This document shows positions 43,781 through 56,400 of a DNA stretch of 64,000 nucleotides, in pieces; position 1 is the stretch's first letter, and every line of letters begins with the position of its first letter. A program made the translations under genes and the position numbers. This DNA is from Atherix ibis (lineage: Eukaryota; Arthropoda; Insecta; Diptera; Athericidae). The notes beneath the pieces are model-generated. The model did not search any database. It was given only the letters and a program-made list of their open reading frames with translations, and was not told the DNA's origin. The DNA is taken from the NCBI GenBank assembly GCA_958298945.1, contig OY282609.1:34631212-34695211 (forward strand). The letters run 5' to 3'.

Positions 43781-46760
43781 GAGTAATAACCCCACCCTAT
43801 TAGAAAAAACCCCACAATGAAGATAATGAATTTGGGTCCTATTAAAATTAATAACTGAATAGTATATAGTTTTGCGAGCGATCGCCATATCCCTCAACAA
43901 GAATAAGCATTCATCGAGCCCATAAAACTGTTCAAGGAAAAATTTCCTGTAGGTAGACTCGACATTTGCATCTGTCTCTAATTGTGTAGCTAATAAAAAT
44001 AAGAACAATAAATTTCTTTTTAAATGAAGGTAGTACCAATATATTTGACTAAATCAGAAGAGGGGCTAATTGGAAAAGCAAACGTTATCATAAATGAAGC
44101 TGAATTCGGAATAGTGTGAAGGTATAGAAAAATTATTTCACTGATAAGCATGGATTCAGATTGAAAGTGATATACTATACTAGCTAGCTTGATACCCATT
44201 ATTAGCAGCATCTCTTAACTATTATATAATTAAAAAACGTTGCTTACATCTGAAAGATTCGGTTGTTTTAACTTAAAGTTTCCGCACCCGAACGAGTTTG
44301 TACAGGTGCGTTTTCGTAGTGTAGAATCCAATATCTGATATTGCACAAACTATGCATTTTCAGGCGTACATAAACGCCTTTGCTAAAGTTGAACATCTCA
44401 GCAATTGGGATGCAACTATTTGCAAAACTTTTAAGAACCCTGCAGTCACATCTTTAATTGAGTATTTTGAGCTAACTAACTCGAAAATAGATTTTGCAGA
44501 AACAGAGCTTTCCGGCAGAACCAAGCTACTTTCCAATAAAAATGCGATGCCCTTCATAATGTAACACGAAACCCAGAAATAAGTAATATTTTGTTAAAGT
44601 GAGTTAGGTTCAAAGCTTTTGCAATGGCATAAAGAAATTGACATAATTTAATATAATATCATATTGTAATTATTTTTATAAATCCCCTAATTGATTTATA
44701 TCTTCGAGAATATATGAAATTTCACAATTTTACTTGAACAATTATAAATTTAATGAAAATGATAATAATTATTGTAAAATAATAATGATAACAGAAAATA
44801 TGATAAAAATATAATAATATTAATGAGAATTTGAATATAATGTAGTAAATCGACCAAAAAAAAACTGCAACATTTTCAAAATATAATTAAATTTTCGAGT
44901 TTATTTATAAAAATAATACTCCATTGAGTATGGATGTGTTAATTTTTTCCCAACCCAATATTAATTAACAACGTACACTATGTAAATAAAATTTAATAAA
45001 ATTGAAATTTTATATCTGATTAAATTTTGCTAACTAAACGTAAATGGTAGGTGTACGGATTTCAAATGAATTTATTTACAAATATATTTGTAGCTAATTT
45101 GAAGTAATTTAATGACATGTGGTAAAATTTTATATACTCTGCCTTACTTTTCCCCTCCCCACATTGTAAAACCCATTTCCATACCAAGTATGTGGTAAAA
45201 GTCCTCCGAATTTACTACAAACCTAAACAGATATTCTGTTCTCAAAATTCAACCGCATTTTTATGTATGAGATTATATGGAATTGTATCAAATGGAATGT
45301 GCAAAAAATATGTATGCACATAAACAAAATAACCAAATTGTGCAATTAAGTATTTTGTTGCAATTTTAAATTAATTAATCCAAAAATACCTAATTTGCTT
45401 ATATGAAAAATTAACATGTCAGAAATTTATGTAGAAATTTTCTGCAAATGACTACTCATAGTTGATAGGTTGAAATTGTTACAAATAATAATTATTATAT
45501 CCAAAATTTATCCAAAAATTGATGTTCGGAATTTTAAATATGTTCGCAAAAATTAGTGTGTCGAGCACCTAATAGAAATTGTATGAAAAATGCTTCGAAA
45601 AACAATGTGGTATGTACTAATTTAAATGGTTAGATGGAGGCTATTTAAAGGAGATATAATTCACACTTTGGCAAAACTGCAAAGTGATGTTACAGTTGGT
45701 AATAACCGAATTATATAGGAATAAATACCAACACTGATATTATTATATACTATAGATTAATCCAAACTGTAATAAGCTATTCTGGTTGCCATTACTTTAT
45801 AATCAAACAACTCCACTCTCCCTAGTCGTAATGAATAAGTTTACCGCAGTAATAATATGATTACGAGACGCGCGAACTTTTGTCCATTTCGACACGTTTC
45901 AATTAGACGAACTCATCAAAATTCATGGTGGTTTCGAGATATTGCAACATAATTAGAATCCCTAACTAATCCCCAGAAATTGGTTCTGAGTATCGCTCTA
46001 TTAGAATGATGAGATCGAAATAGTCTAGTGTTGGTCCTATAAAAGTACTCACGTAAAATGTTTATTATGTGAATAATAAGCGTATGATAGTATTAAACCC
46101 AATAGAAGGTATAGACGTAAGATGAGTAAATATACACAACGGTTAGCAAATTTGATTAAGAAAATAATTAAGTTTTTTTTTTAAATACCTTCTTTTAAAC
46201 GAAAAATTAATAAAATAACGCAACTGTTGATAGGTGTAGAGATATTGACAAAGTACAATAATTTTAGATACGATAGTTTTCTTATAGAGTTTTAATTTTC
46301 AAATAAAGGAGATGCAATTTATATTAGCTGCAGAAATATTTTAATTGCAGTGTTTAAGTGGCCATTTTTAAATAGTTCCTTAAAATTGACTTATTGTGAT
46401 AATGAAATTTTTAGAAATGTTTTAAATATTGGTAATATTACATGGTGGATTAGTTTAGAAATCCTTTAATCGAAGAAGTTTTTTGATATTAGTCTATTTT
46501 TTACTTATCAAGTGTGTAGATCTATGAAAGGCTAGAAATTTTATTTAGTTTGATTTTGGGAGTTGCAAATTGATTGAAAAATGGTTCAGATGTGAATGTA
46601 CTATAGTTTCAATTCAAATTTCAAATTAGTTGAAAATTAGTTCGTGTTCATAAGTATTCAATTAGAATTTTCAATTTATAATATTAAGAAATTAAAAATA
46701 AATTGTATAAATTGAAAAAAATTGACAAATTTTCATATAATATCAACAAAATAAAAATTT
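43781..46760. other. AT-rich stretch, no gene supported
   Basis: A 70-codon plus frame at 44352-44564 is less AT-driven than its surroundings and has a faint ankyrin-like look (FKNPAVTSLIEYF), which I cannot support. Nothing else seen. Confidence 0.4.
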
Positions 46761-46761
46761 A

Positions 46762-47910
46762 CAGTGTGGTTTCTATATTCCAAATTGATTTTATTTTGCT
46801 GCCATTTTGGTTGGAATGATATTTTTCCATTGGCATTTAATAGTCGTAGAGAGTGATCAATATTTAACGTTGTAATAACGTATTGAAATTATTAAAATAT
46901 TTTATTAAAATAATTTTTCAATTGTGAATACGTGGAGAAAATTATGTGACTTTTTTGGTGTTAATCATATGCCAAGCAAGTCAACCATTCAGCGTGTAAT
47001 GATTAATTTTAAAAATATGCATTCACTGGCAGTTAAAGCGATAATTGAGCGATAATTAACCCAACGTACACCTGAAAAGATTGATGCAGTGAGGCAGAGT
47101 TTTGCAGAATGTTCGGGTGCCTCTTATCGAAGCCGTACACAAGAATTGGGAATATCTTCACTATTTTTGTTAAAAATTCTCAAAAAAGATTTGCTTTTTT
47201 AAATTGACATAACAGCTTCAGATTGAACGGCGGTGAAACTGGAGTGCGCGAGTCTTACACCTTGGTACACGTATAGACGATCACCATTTTTGGAAAAAAA
47301 ATCGTGATGAGCAGTGAAGCATACTTCGACGTGGCTGGCTTTGTTAATAAACAGAATAACCGCTATTGGGTTGGGGAATTGAAAATCCTCAACTGATACA
47401 CGAAGGACAACTACACCCTTGGAGAGTAACTGTATGCTGCGGCATTATTGGGACATATTTCTTTGAGAATGCTGGAGACAATGCTGCTATAGTTACTGGT
47501 GACCGCTATCGGGACATGTTGGAAAACTCTCTTTTGCTCGAATTGGATCAATTAGGCTTTCAGAACATGTAGTTCCAACAAGACACAGCTCGTGCTACGA
47601 TACAAATGTTGACTGGCCCATACGATCCCCTGATTTGAACCCTCTCGATTTCTTTAGATTAGGAGTACTTGAAGCAATAGAGCTGAATAAATCAACTACA
47701 TCATCGATGCCTTAGAACAAAATTGTTTAAATAACACCAGAAGTTTGCGAAAATTGCTAAAATAACACCAGAAGTGTTCGATGACTAACATCATATTCCA
47801 TACGTAATGCTAAAAATCATTTAATCGGTCAATAAAATATATATTATAAAATTTTATTTCATTTAAAAATTATTTAAGAAAAACTTTGACATGAAATATA
47901 AAACACACAA
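46762..47910 (+). mobile_element. IS630/Tc3-like element, copy 2
   Basis: 1149 bp between TA dinucleotides (46760-46761 and 47911-47912). The ends are CAGTGTGGTTTCTATA and, inverted from the right, TTGTGTGTTTTATA. It is the sister of 11322-12485. Transposase pieces on the plus strand are NTWRKLCDFFGVNHMPSKST (HTH region near 46930), QRTPEKIDAVRQSFAECSGA near 47065, and GIENPQLIHEGQLHPWRVTV with GTYFFENAGDNAAIVTGDRY and RDMLEN (open frame 47366-47572). QQDTARATIQM near 47580 follows, then SPDLNPLDFFRLG near 47630. The first acidic motif reads SSEAYF instead of SDEAHF. Several frameshifts make it non-functional. Confidence 0.75.
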
Positions 47911-47940
47911 TAAAAGTATATTACACGCATCCAAAAAAAA

Positions 47941-48204
47941 TTGGATGCTTACTCCGCAAGTAAATTCATTACATCAGTAAAACGACCTATTAAAACCAAG
48001 AGGTCATCTGCTCCTAGTATACCGAACTCGTCACCCCCCCCCCCCCCTTTAAGAAGAAATCACAACACCAACACTCAACAAAATAAACTCACCGTCCCGT
48101 CAACAAGTACTGCAAACCGATTCCTCCTATTAGCGGAAAACGAAGCGAGCAATACGGAAGGGAAAGAAGTGACCACGACCTCTAAACGTAAACAACTTAT
48201 ATAA
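47941..48204 (+). CDS. Possible LINE ORF1 N-terminal fragment
   Basis: An 87-codon frame beginning MDAYSASKFITSVKRPIKTK, with a Ser/Pro-rich low-complexity part, a Pro tract encoded in a 14-base C run (48034-48047), and TANRFLLLAENEA. The NRF..L..DE-type motif occurs near the start of ORF1 proteins of several Jockey/I-type LINEs, where ORF1 binds element RNA. A Jockey-like RT remnant lies 400 bp downstream on the same strand, so it may be the 5' piece of one deleted element. No zinc knuckles are present. Alternative: chance open frame. Confidence 0.3.
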   Translation: MDAYSASKFITSVKRPIKTKRSSAPSIPNSSPPPPPLRRNHNTNTQQNKLTVPSTSTANRFLLLAENEASNTEGKEVTTTSKRKQLI

Positions 48205-48567
48205 TTTCAGTAATACGGGGGGTGCTATTGCGAAATACATTGGCACAGACAAATTCATTTGCAAGGCCAATACTATAGTAATAAAAATTATTTTTGACAT
48301 AGACAGCGTGCTATAGCAGAAAGTAATATTCAACAGCAGAAAGTAATGCTACTTTTATTTAACCACCAACCCCCTTCCCCCCTCACCCATATCTTTCCAT
48401 AGTAAACTTAAAAAAATTTCTTATAACTTCGGAAATATTAAAGCAACTATCTAAAAACGCAATTGTTCCACTCACATATTTATATACAATATAACAGCTT
48501 TTTCCATACAACATATTTTCCCCAACTTTGGATATTTTCAATAATTTTGGGGAAAGTATGGATGTAT

Positions 48568-48629
48568 AGATCCATAAGTTTACTCCCAACTTCATTCTTC
48601 CTTTAGACCCATAAGCTTACTCCCAACTC
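48568..48629. repeat. Short direct duplication at LINE junction
   Basis: GATCCATAAGTTTACTCCCAAC (48569 on) and ACCCATAAGCTTACTCCCAAC (48607 on) are direct repeats 38 bp apart. They repeat the start of the RT motif ISLLPT. Confidence 0.7.
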
Positions 48630-49330
48630 TTGTCAAAATAGTGGAAAAATTGATTTTTAAACGGCTTTATCCCATTATTGTATATCAAAATGTTATTCCC
48701 CATCATAAATGTAGCTTTCGAAGTAAACACTCCACTATCCAGAGTGTTATTGCGTGGTTGACTTCATTGCATTTACTATTTTTAGCCTTCGATGGAGTAT
48801 GGCATTGTTGGCTTCTCTGGAAGCTAAAGAGAATCAAATTCCATCTCTGCCAAGGATATTTTCAGGTGATTGAGAATGCCGAACAATCTGAGATATCATC
48901 TATCCGAGTAGATGTTCCTCAAGGTAGTATTATTAGTGCTTTATTATATAATAACCTAATACCAACATATGCTGATGACACTGCCAACCTAGTCCACTAT
49001 TCTCCAAACCCATATTTACTCCCTTTAAAAATAGTTCAAAAACTATAAAGTGAAAATGATTGAACAAAAATGCGTTCTTTGCCTTTCATAACCTTGAATA
49101 GCACCATTATTCCACCAAAAGACGAACTACGTTATCTAGGACTCAAGTTTGACAAACGATTAAAATGGAACGCATATACAAAACAAAAAAGTAAATGAAT
49201 TTAACGGACGATAAAAGTAGCTGGTGCGATTCTTTGACGCAAGATCAAAGCTAACAATTGACAACAAATTGCTACTATGGGTATACAATAGTGAAGCCAA
49301 TCTGGACGTACGGACTTGAGCTTTGTAAAA
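48606..49330 (+). pseudogene. Jockey-like RT remnant, plus strand
   Basis: The plus strand reads ISLLPTLVKIVEKLIFKRLY from 48612, then FRSKHSTIQSVIAW, FDGVWHCWLLWKLKRI, and VDVPQGSIISALLY (PQGS motif). TYADDTANLVHYSPNP at about 48967 has an intact YADD box. DELRYLGLKFDKRLKWNAYT lies near 49120 and SKLTIDNKLLLWVYN near 49248. It is related to copies A-C but diverged and on the other strand. A frameshift after FHLCQGYFQV-like sequence and the loss of part of the fingers break it. It ends abruptly near 49330 against an oppositely oriented I-like fragment. Confidence 0.75.
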
Positions 49331-49334
49331 TGGG

Positions 49335-50790
49335 TTGATTTCCGAAGAGGAAGTTTGCCTGCCGAGAATTTCGGAATGGTCGTTGAGTAGACTGGTTTGC
49401 TGATGTAGAGAAATTTTCCACCATTGTTGGTATGGCAATGCCATTTTGGTATTTCAGTGGGAACAAAACGGTGAAGCGCTTGTACCGCCAGGTGATTAGC
49501 CCGCTCATTACCGAGTATACCATCGTGACCTGGAACCCTATGCAATCAGACATTTCTATTATTTCATAGATATGACAAATATCGTTTAGGATCGGATTAT
49601 TTGATGGTCTACGAATGACTTCCAAAGCTGTTTGACTGTCGGAAAAAATATGTACGCTACGATGTTTGGGGAGATTAATTGCAGTTTCAACTGCCGTCGT
49701 TATTGTCCCACAGTTCGCTATAGCGACGGCAGTTGAGACTTCTACTAGAAAAGATTATCAGTGCATGTTATGTTGTCATCAATAGCTGAGTTCGTGAACA
49801 GAAATTTGGAATCACCCAATCCATCCACCAATTCAAGAAAAAGATTAGTATAGACCGGAGTGTAAACATCCAAAACTCCGCCCTTAGCTCTGGTTTCCTG
49901 GTAGGGTGGAGAAGGGAGGTTGGGAAAATAGGGAAATGGAGAATGAATTTCTTTTAGAATAGGTGGGGGGAGAAATTAGTTTTTGAAGATTGTGAGGGGG
50001 ATGTTTGGGAGTGCAAAGGTTTTTATAAATAAGGTTAAAGTAATGTAATATGGACTTTCTACCGATTTCAATAAGGATCGAGTCTACAGTAGAAGTCCGG
50101 TGTACTTCACTGCCTAGTCCACCAAGAAAGTCCAATACTTCAACTTGCTTTTGCCTTGATACTGGAATTCTGACACAGAAAGTGAAGAAATAGAGCAGCA
50201 TAGTTACGTTAGCTACTCTGATGGATTTTAGAATTTGGTCAAGTCTAAAAGCTAGTATCTTTTAGAATCATCCCATTTTAGAATCACCCAAGCTTCCTAT
50301 AGTTGGATGAATTGATGTCAACCTTTTTGTTTCTACATAGTGTTGTAGAAACCCTCAACTCCACTCCTAACTGCGGTTTCCAATTTGGGCGTAGAAGAGA
50401 GGTTTGGAAGTTAAAAGAAAGAGTGGGTACATCCCTTTGTAACTGAGAGATCATTTCGGATAGGGAAGACGAATTACTTTTTGAGTACACGTAGATGGTA
50501 GATATAATAACTCATTATAAGAAATTATGAAGAGGATAATTTAGGAAGCAAAGGTTTAACCGACAATTATGAACATACGTTTAGTGTAAAATAGAGTTTC
50601 GATAAATTTCCATAAGGATCGAGTCCCCCAAGAAAGCCCGCTATGCTCCACTGGCTATTCCATAACGATCAAGTCCATCAAGGAAGTCTGCTGCTTCAAC
50701 TTGCCTTTGCCTTGTTACTGGTATTCTAACCTATAAGGTGATTCAATAAAGCAACGATAGTCCTTCCAGCAGGGGGTTAGCTACTCTGAT
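49335..50790 (-). pseudogene. I-like LINE remnant, rearranged
   Basis: Minus strand. RNase H is readable from about 49740: TAINLPKHRSVHIFSDSQTA, then LEVIRRPSNNPILNDICHIY, and GHDGILGNERANHLAVQALH, followed by ISKPVYSTTIPKFSAGKLPL near 49390. Upstream (49880-50200) is the RT-to-RNase H linker, with SRQKQVEVLDFLGGLGSEVH. Another linker copy lies at 50290-50480 (TSLLRPNWKPQLGVELRVST) and a third trace at 50600-50730. So the linker occurs more than once, by internal duplication or overlapping insertions. Non-functional. Confidence 0.65.
49684..49739. repeat. 20-bp inverted repeat, 16-nt loop
   Basis: Arms 49684-49703 (GTTTCAACTGCCGTCGTTAT) and 49720-49739 are reverse complements with two mismatches. 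They lie inside the RNase H part of the I-like remnant. Confidence 0.88.
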
Positions 50791-50978
50791 TGCTCTCACT
50801 TTTACTAATCTTACATTTACTACTAACCAGAATCTTCAATATAAATATTTTTTCTTCAGAAATGATGATTATTATCTTCTTTTAAATGATTCCATTGTAT
50901 AAAGGATGCTTTTCCTCTACTTTTTATTTAGTTTTGGTTTGGCCAGGGTACAGTGAAGAGCCCTTCTATTTTTTCAAA

Positions 50979-51997
50979 ATGTCGGTCGATAAAGTGCATT
51001 TACGTCATTGTTTACTTTATAAATTTCGTAAAGACAATACTGCGAGTGTGGCAACCAAAAACATTTGCGAAGTGTATGGAATAGATGTCATCAAAGTTCG
51101 ACAGGTACGAAGATGGTTTACAAAATTCCGATCTGGGGATTTTTCACTAATTGATAAACCACGTACCGGGCGGCCACTGAAGTCTAATGACGACAAGTTA
51201 AAAATCATAATTGACACCAATCCACGTCTAACCACCAGGGAAATCGCGTCGATGATGGGAGTCAACCAAATAACCATATGAAGCGTATTGGGATGGTTTC
51301 GCGGTACGACGTTAGGATACCTCATCAATTGTCGGCTGCCAATTTATTGGATTGTGTTTCAACGTGCGTTGCTTTGAGTGCGAGACAAAAACATAAACCT
51401 TTTTTGCATCGTTTGGTAACGGGAGATGAGGAATGGGTCGTGTACAATAACGTAACAAGAAAGAGACATTGGGCTATACCTGGACAAGCCCCATTAACAA
51501 CTTCGAAAGCCGAAATCCATCAAAAAAAAGTTATGCTTTGTGTTTGGTGGGATTGTAAGGTTATTGTGTATTTTGAACTCTTGGAACGCAATCAGACAAT
51601 TACAGCAGAAGGATCTTGACAGCAATTATCCAAATTGAACATCACCCTTCAAAAGGATAGACCAGAATTGGTAAACAGAGAAGGGGTAGTGTTTCATCTA
51701 GACAACGCGCGACCACATGTGGCTATGATGATCCATCACAAGCTGAATGAGTTGAATTGGTATGTTATCAAGCATCCACCGTATTCTTCAGATCTTGCTC
51801 CTTCCGATTTTTATTTATTCCGATCACTGCAAAATTTTTTAAATGATAAAAAATTTGATACAATAGAGCAGTTAAAAACATCCCTTACTACATATTTCGC
51901 ATCAAAATCCACGAAATTTTACACTAATGGTATTAATAAGTTGATAGAAAGATGGGAGAAGGTTATAAGAACGGATGGAAATTATATAATTGATTAA
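50979..51997 (+). pseudogene. Cecropia/Hsmar1-type mariner transposase, nearly intact
   Basis: Full-length DD34D transposase, about 339 codons. The start at 50979 gives MSVDKVHLRHCLLYKFRKDN, and the HTH region runs through VRRWFTKFRSGDFSLIDKPR to TREIASMMGVNQITI, where a frameshift occurs near 51275. The second frame carries IGMVSRYDVRIPHQLS (linker), VTGDEEWVVYNN (first Asp) and VMLCVWWDCKVIVYFELLER. A TGA at 51617-51619 interrupts it, and it reopens in the same frame with the second Asp in VVFHLDNARPHVA and the third in SDLAPSDFYLF, 34 residues apart. The C-terminus is NKLIERWEKVIRTDGNYIID. No terminal repeats were recognised. Likely inactive by only two lesions. Confidence 0.9.
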
Positions 51998-52187
51998 ATA
52001 TGATAAATAATACAAATCCAAAAAAAAATGGTTAATTGTATATGTAAAAAACGGTCATACGTTTGCATTCACAATTTATTTGAATTCTAAAAAAAGAAGT
52101 TTAGACATTAAAAACAATTACTTAAAAAAAAGTTTAACTGAATATTTATTAGTATTATTGGGTGCATTTTTTATTTATCTCATTTAA
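51998..52187. other. AT-rich spacer after mariner
   Basis: Contains the mariner 3' tail (near AAAAAACGGTCATACG at about 52046); the element end was not resolved. Confidence 0.3.
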
Positions 52188-53405
52188 TTTTTTTTTTTAA
52201 CTGCATCTACAATTTTATTGTAACAAGCAAATTTACATAACATTTTAATTTACAATCTTATGCATCATGAAGTGGGAGTAAACACCCATCGGCGTTTCTC
52301 CAACTAACGGAAGTTAGATTCCTCTAGAAAATCTCTTAAGCCTCTGTTGAATGTTTCCGGGGAGGGCAGTACAAGACAATTCTCTCACAAGTGGATTATG
52401 ATGATAGGATAAACGGGAGTGAAATTTTTGATAGCGGGAAATGTACAGGTCTTGAATAAAGGGAACATTTAGATCACGAACATAAAAGGTGGCATCAATA
52501 TTTTACGGAGGTTCGAAACAATATCGAATAGGAATTCGAACGTTCCGTTGATCCCCAAAGTTCAATTCCATATGTCCAAATATGTTTTATAATTGTATTG
52601 TACAATAGATTAGTAGTTTACTTTTGATTGTTAGTTTCGAGCATTTGTCCAGTAGTCTAAGAAGTTGTAGGTAACGTCTGTTAGCTTAAACTCTTTTTAG
52701 TATAGTATGTGGGTTCCATGTTAATCTCTTGTCCAGGTAAATTCCCAAATAACGTACTTTATCATATTGTGGAATCATGTTGCTATTAAGTTATAACGGG
52801 GTAGGTTTTCCTGACAGCACTCTTATTTTCATTTACCCTCACTTTTCATCTCTTAAACTAGAATTAATGGTTGTGTTTATGGGATTGCAAATTGATCGAA
52901 GCTATTTCAGGATTTGTAGATGGGTTGTCATGGGTACAAATATTATATAAAATGGGTCCAATAATACTGCCTTGTAGGAACCCAGATAGAATAGGATATA
53001 TTTCCGAGATTTTTGAGTTAATTGCAACTTGGAAATAACGTATGGAGAGATATGAATTTATGATAATATAGTATATTGAAGAAAGACAATTCTTGAGTTT
53101 CCAGAGGAGTTCAGGATGCCATACACGATCAAAAGCTTGGGAAATATCTAAAACTATTCCTCGGCAATAGTATTTCCTCTCCACAGAGGATGCAATGTAA
53201 TCAACAATATGATGGAATTGCTGGATAGTGGAGTGTTCAGATCGGAAGCCAAATTGGTGATCAGGAATAATTTTTTCATTAACTAAAACTGGGTAGAGTC
53301 GTTTGAATAGGAGTTTTTCAAATATCATACTAAGAATTGGTAAGAGGCTGATAGATCTATAGGAGGAAGGAGAATTAATAGGTTTATTTGGTTTAGGAAT
53401 CATTA
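52188..53405 (-). pseudogene. Jockey-like LINE, copy B
   Basis: 3' portion of a Jockey-clade LINE; poly(A) appears as an 11-T run at 52188-52198. The minus-strand frame 53403-52864 is open for 179 codons: MIPKPNKPINSPSSYRSISL, FEKLLFKRLYPVLVNEKIIP, DHQFGFRSEHSTIQQFHHIV, RGIVLDISQAFDRVWHPELL (palm, first Asp), and GFLQGSIIGPILYN (PQGS motif as LQGS). The YADD box falls in a region lost to deletion near 52910. The thumb with VRYLGIYLDKRLTW is readable near 52770. The 5' end stops near 53405. This is the best preserved of the three same-strand copies. Confidence 0.85.
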
Positions 53406-56400
53406 TAATAATAGAGGTTTGTTTTTTTATATTTATTTTTTACAGTCATAGTAGATATTTTCTTAGGTGTTATATAGTAAATTTAATCTTAGAGCATAAA
53501 CTTAAGTATAAAAGGTCCTGTCAGTAATTCAACTCTTCAGAAATACTATCTGCAATTGGCAGATTTTGCTTGAATTTTGTAGATATTGCAGAAATATAAA
53601 ATCGTAGAATATATTTTCTATATAACATAACGTGATGGAGCCAAAATAAATTGATGGAGGAGTCGTACCTGTTGGGAAATTGTGTACACAAAACCGAATA
53701 CTAATTAATCTACTAAAAATTATTCTACAATACATTTTACTATAAGAAAAATCCTTACCAAATCTTATAAATACCTTCTTTGGCGGACTATTCTACTAGG
53801 TAGTCGGATTTTCTTTTTCCTTTTGGGAATGTTTGTTCGAGCATCCAGTGAATATTTAAAATTTACAAAACCCTTTAAAATCTGTTAAAATTTCAAAGTT
53901 AATTTCTCAGTTCAGTACCTTCTAAATCATTAATATTAGAAATAATAGCTGAACGTCTGCCTGCCTACTCATCTCTAAAGCCGTATTATTAACACCTCAC
54001 ACTCTGCCTTAATAATATGATGAGAACAGACACAGTTCAGCCAAAATAAGATAATACACAAGGGGGATTCTCCTAATTCTTTCATGAACTTTAAAAATAT
54101 TATCTTAAAAGCGAAGATCTAAAGACAAGTCTTACCCTTTCGGGAATTTGTGGTTTTAGCTGTGAGAATTTCAAATATTCCAAGTGCCAGTCGACAAAAA
54201 ACTATTTTATAGCCTCTTTTGAATTTTTCTCGACAAACCAGAGCTGGTTGAGACCAGCTCATACACGTATAGTGGATACCATCGACGATTCTAAGACTAC
54301 TGCCATAATTCTTATCTATGTAGCTCCAGTTTTGTTCGTAGCATCGGTTTTGTCCTCTTTGTACGTATATTATAGCATTTGAGGAGCAAGGAATTATTTA
54401 GAACTTCTTATATTCTTTAATACTTCCTAAATTCCATCATCACTCTACGAAGTGGTAGTAAAGTACCTTTACTTGTTTACAGGCTTGGTCAATTGTACAA
54501 TCAACTCACACGTACGTAACTTATTCTTGTTTTCCGGAAGACTTTCCAATTATTCCCCTGAAGAAATGATGGTAGTTATGCTGTTGATACTATACCGATT
54601 TTTCGTGCTGTGGTAATGTTATGGTTGCGTGAATTCCTCTGTCCTTTGGCTGGTTGGTTTGTTATAAAATCCATTCAGTCTTTTCTTCTTTAAGCTGGAT
54701 AAAATGGTTACGTATTAACTGTTGAAGCTGTGGCGTTGGACAGAAATGTCGCCTGTGCTGTCATCATACTCGTTATTTTAATGTTCGTTTAACAAATTTC
54801 CTAAAAATAGCACTTAATTTTTTTTTGGTTTTTGGAAAGAGTGGACATTCGAAATTTTTTCTATTCATTATAAATTGTTCTTATCTAACTTAGTGGTAGT
54901 TGATTTTTTCATATTTTCCAAGAGGGGTATTTATTTATTAGTAAAATTGGTGTTTCCAAAATTGGAAAAAAAGTTTCAATATGGAAAAAAATTAATTATC
55001 ATTCCTTTCCCCAACCATAATCTTTTGTTTGGTATAATTTTCTTAAAATTTAAATACGAACAAATTGAGAATGTAGTATCTACTTTTAAAATTATATTTT
55101 TCGTACCGAAATGGACACCACTGTGGGAGACAGACATTCAATTTAATACTCCTGCTGTTCCAATAAATTATATAATAATAAAAAAAATATATATTTTATA
55201 ATTTATTTGCACTGTAGGGGGTAGTTTAAAGCTATGTTTATAGTACATGACATACTCTATACATATAGAAATGATTCTAGCTTAAATTCAGTGTTAAATT
55301 TTTGATATAAATTCTCCGATTCATACCCATACTAGGTGATTTAATAAAAGTATTCAAGTATTCGTGCATCATTTCAGGGATGAGTTGTCTTCTTATTTTT
55401 GGTGACTTTATTTTATTTCTGATATTGTCGTGATCCTAATTTTAAGCTGATAAGTCTCCTTTTACGTGGTCACGTAATATAAATTGTTTGGAATTAAAGC
55501 ATCTGTTCGTGTTCGAGCTTCTTTCCGGCTAACGTTATGATTTATTTTCAAATTTTTCTATTAATTTCGTTCAAATCACCAGAGAGGGAATTTTAACAAA
55601 CTTGCGAGGGCGTGCAATGACTTATTCTATTTTTTTTTTAAAGTATATATACTCTGTGATCGAACTCAATTAAATTGAGTTTTTTTTTTTTTTTGGTCTA
55701 GTATAATTTGGAAAATTATGAAGATATAAGTAAATGGTAGAAAAATGGTACAAATCAAGTCACAAATTTCGGAAATTTTATTATTTGTTAGAAAAAAATT
55801 ATTAACAGTCCCTTTTACTAGAAGTTGTGGGTGTTGTAATTGATGATGACATGAAAAGGTTTTTTAGGGTTGGAAATAACAAATTTACTTGAAAGTATTC
55901 AAAAGTCTAAAATTTCATTTATTATATAAAAATATAGGATTTACTTTTGAATATTCAAAAGGAGGTTACTTGAAAAAAATTTTTACGAATAAATTTGATT
56001 GTTTTGATCTGCCATATAAGAGGAGAAAAATCTCTCTAATCTGTCAACTAAAAATAAAATTTTTTGTAGGTAAAAAATTTCTTATATGTACATGTTTTGA
56101 ACTGCTTTATTACTCAGCTACCGTTAGTATTTGGGGTCATCGTATTTATTATCCTTAAGTGTTGTAATCTACCTCTATTCTTTAAAGTAAAACTGGATCG
56201 CTTGTTCGTAGATTAAAGATAAAGAATCAATGTTGTTTACTAGATTACTTTATCTAAATACAATAAACGAAGGACATATTATTCCTTCAATAAGTGGAAA
56301 TACTCGTAATAAATAGAAAAATATATATTTTACCGGCCAGACTTATTTATTAATTTATTAGTCGATTGATCACTGCCGGGTTGTTTGTAGGATGACTTAG

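Noticed and set aside
44352..44564. 70-residue frame with a faint ankyrin-like pattern
   Set aside because: Only one weak partial repeat; the opposite strand is open over the same stretch.
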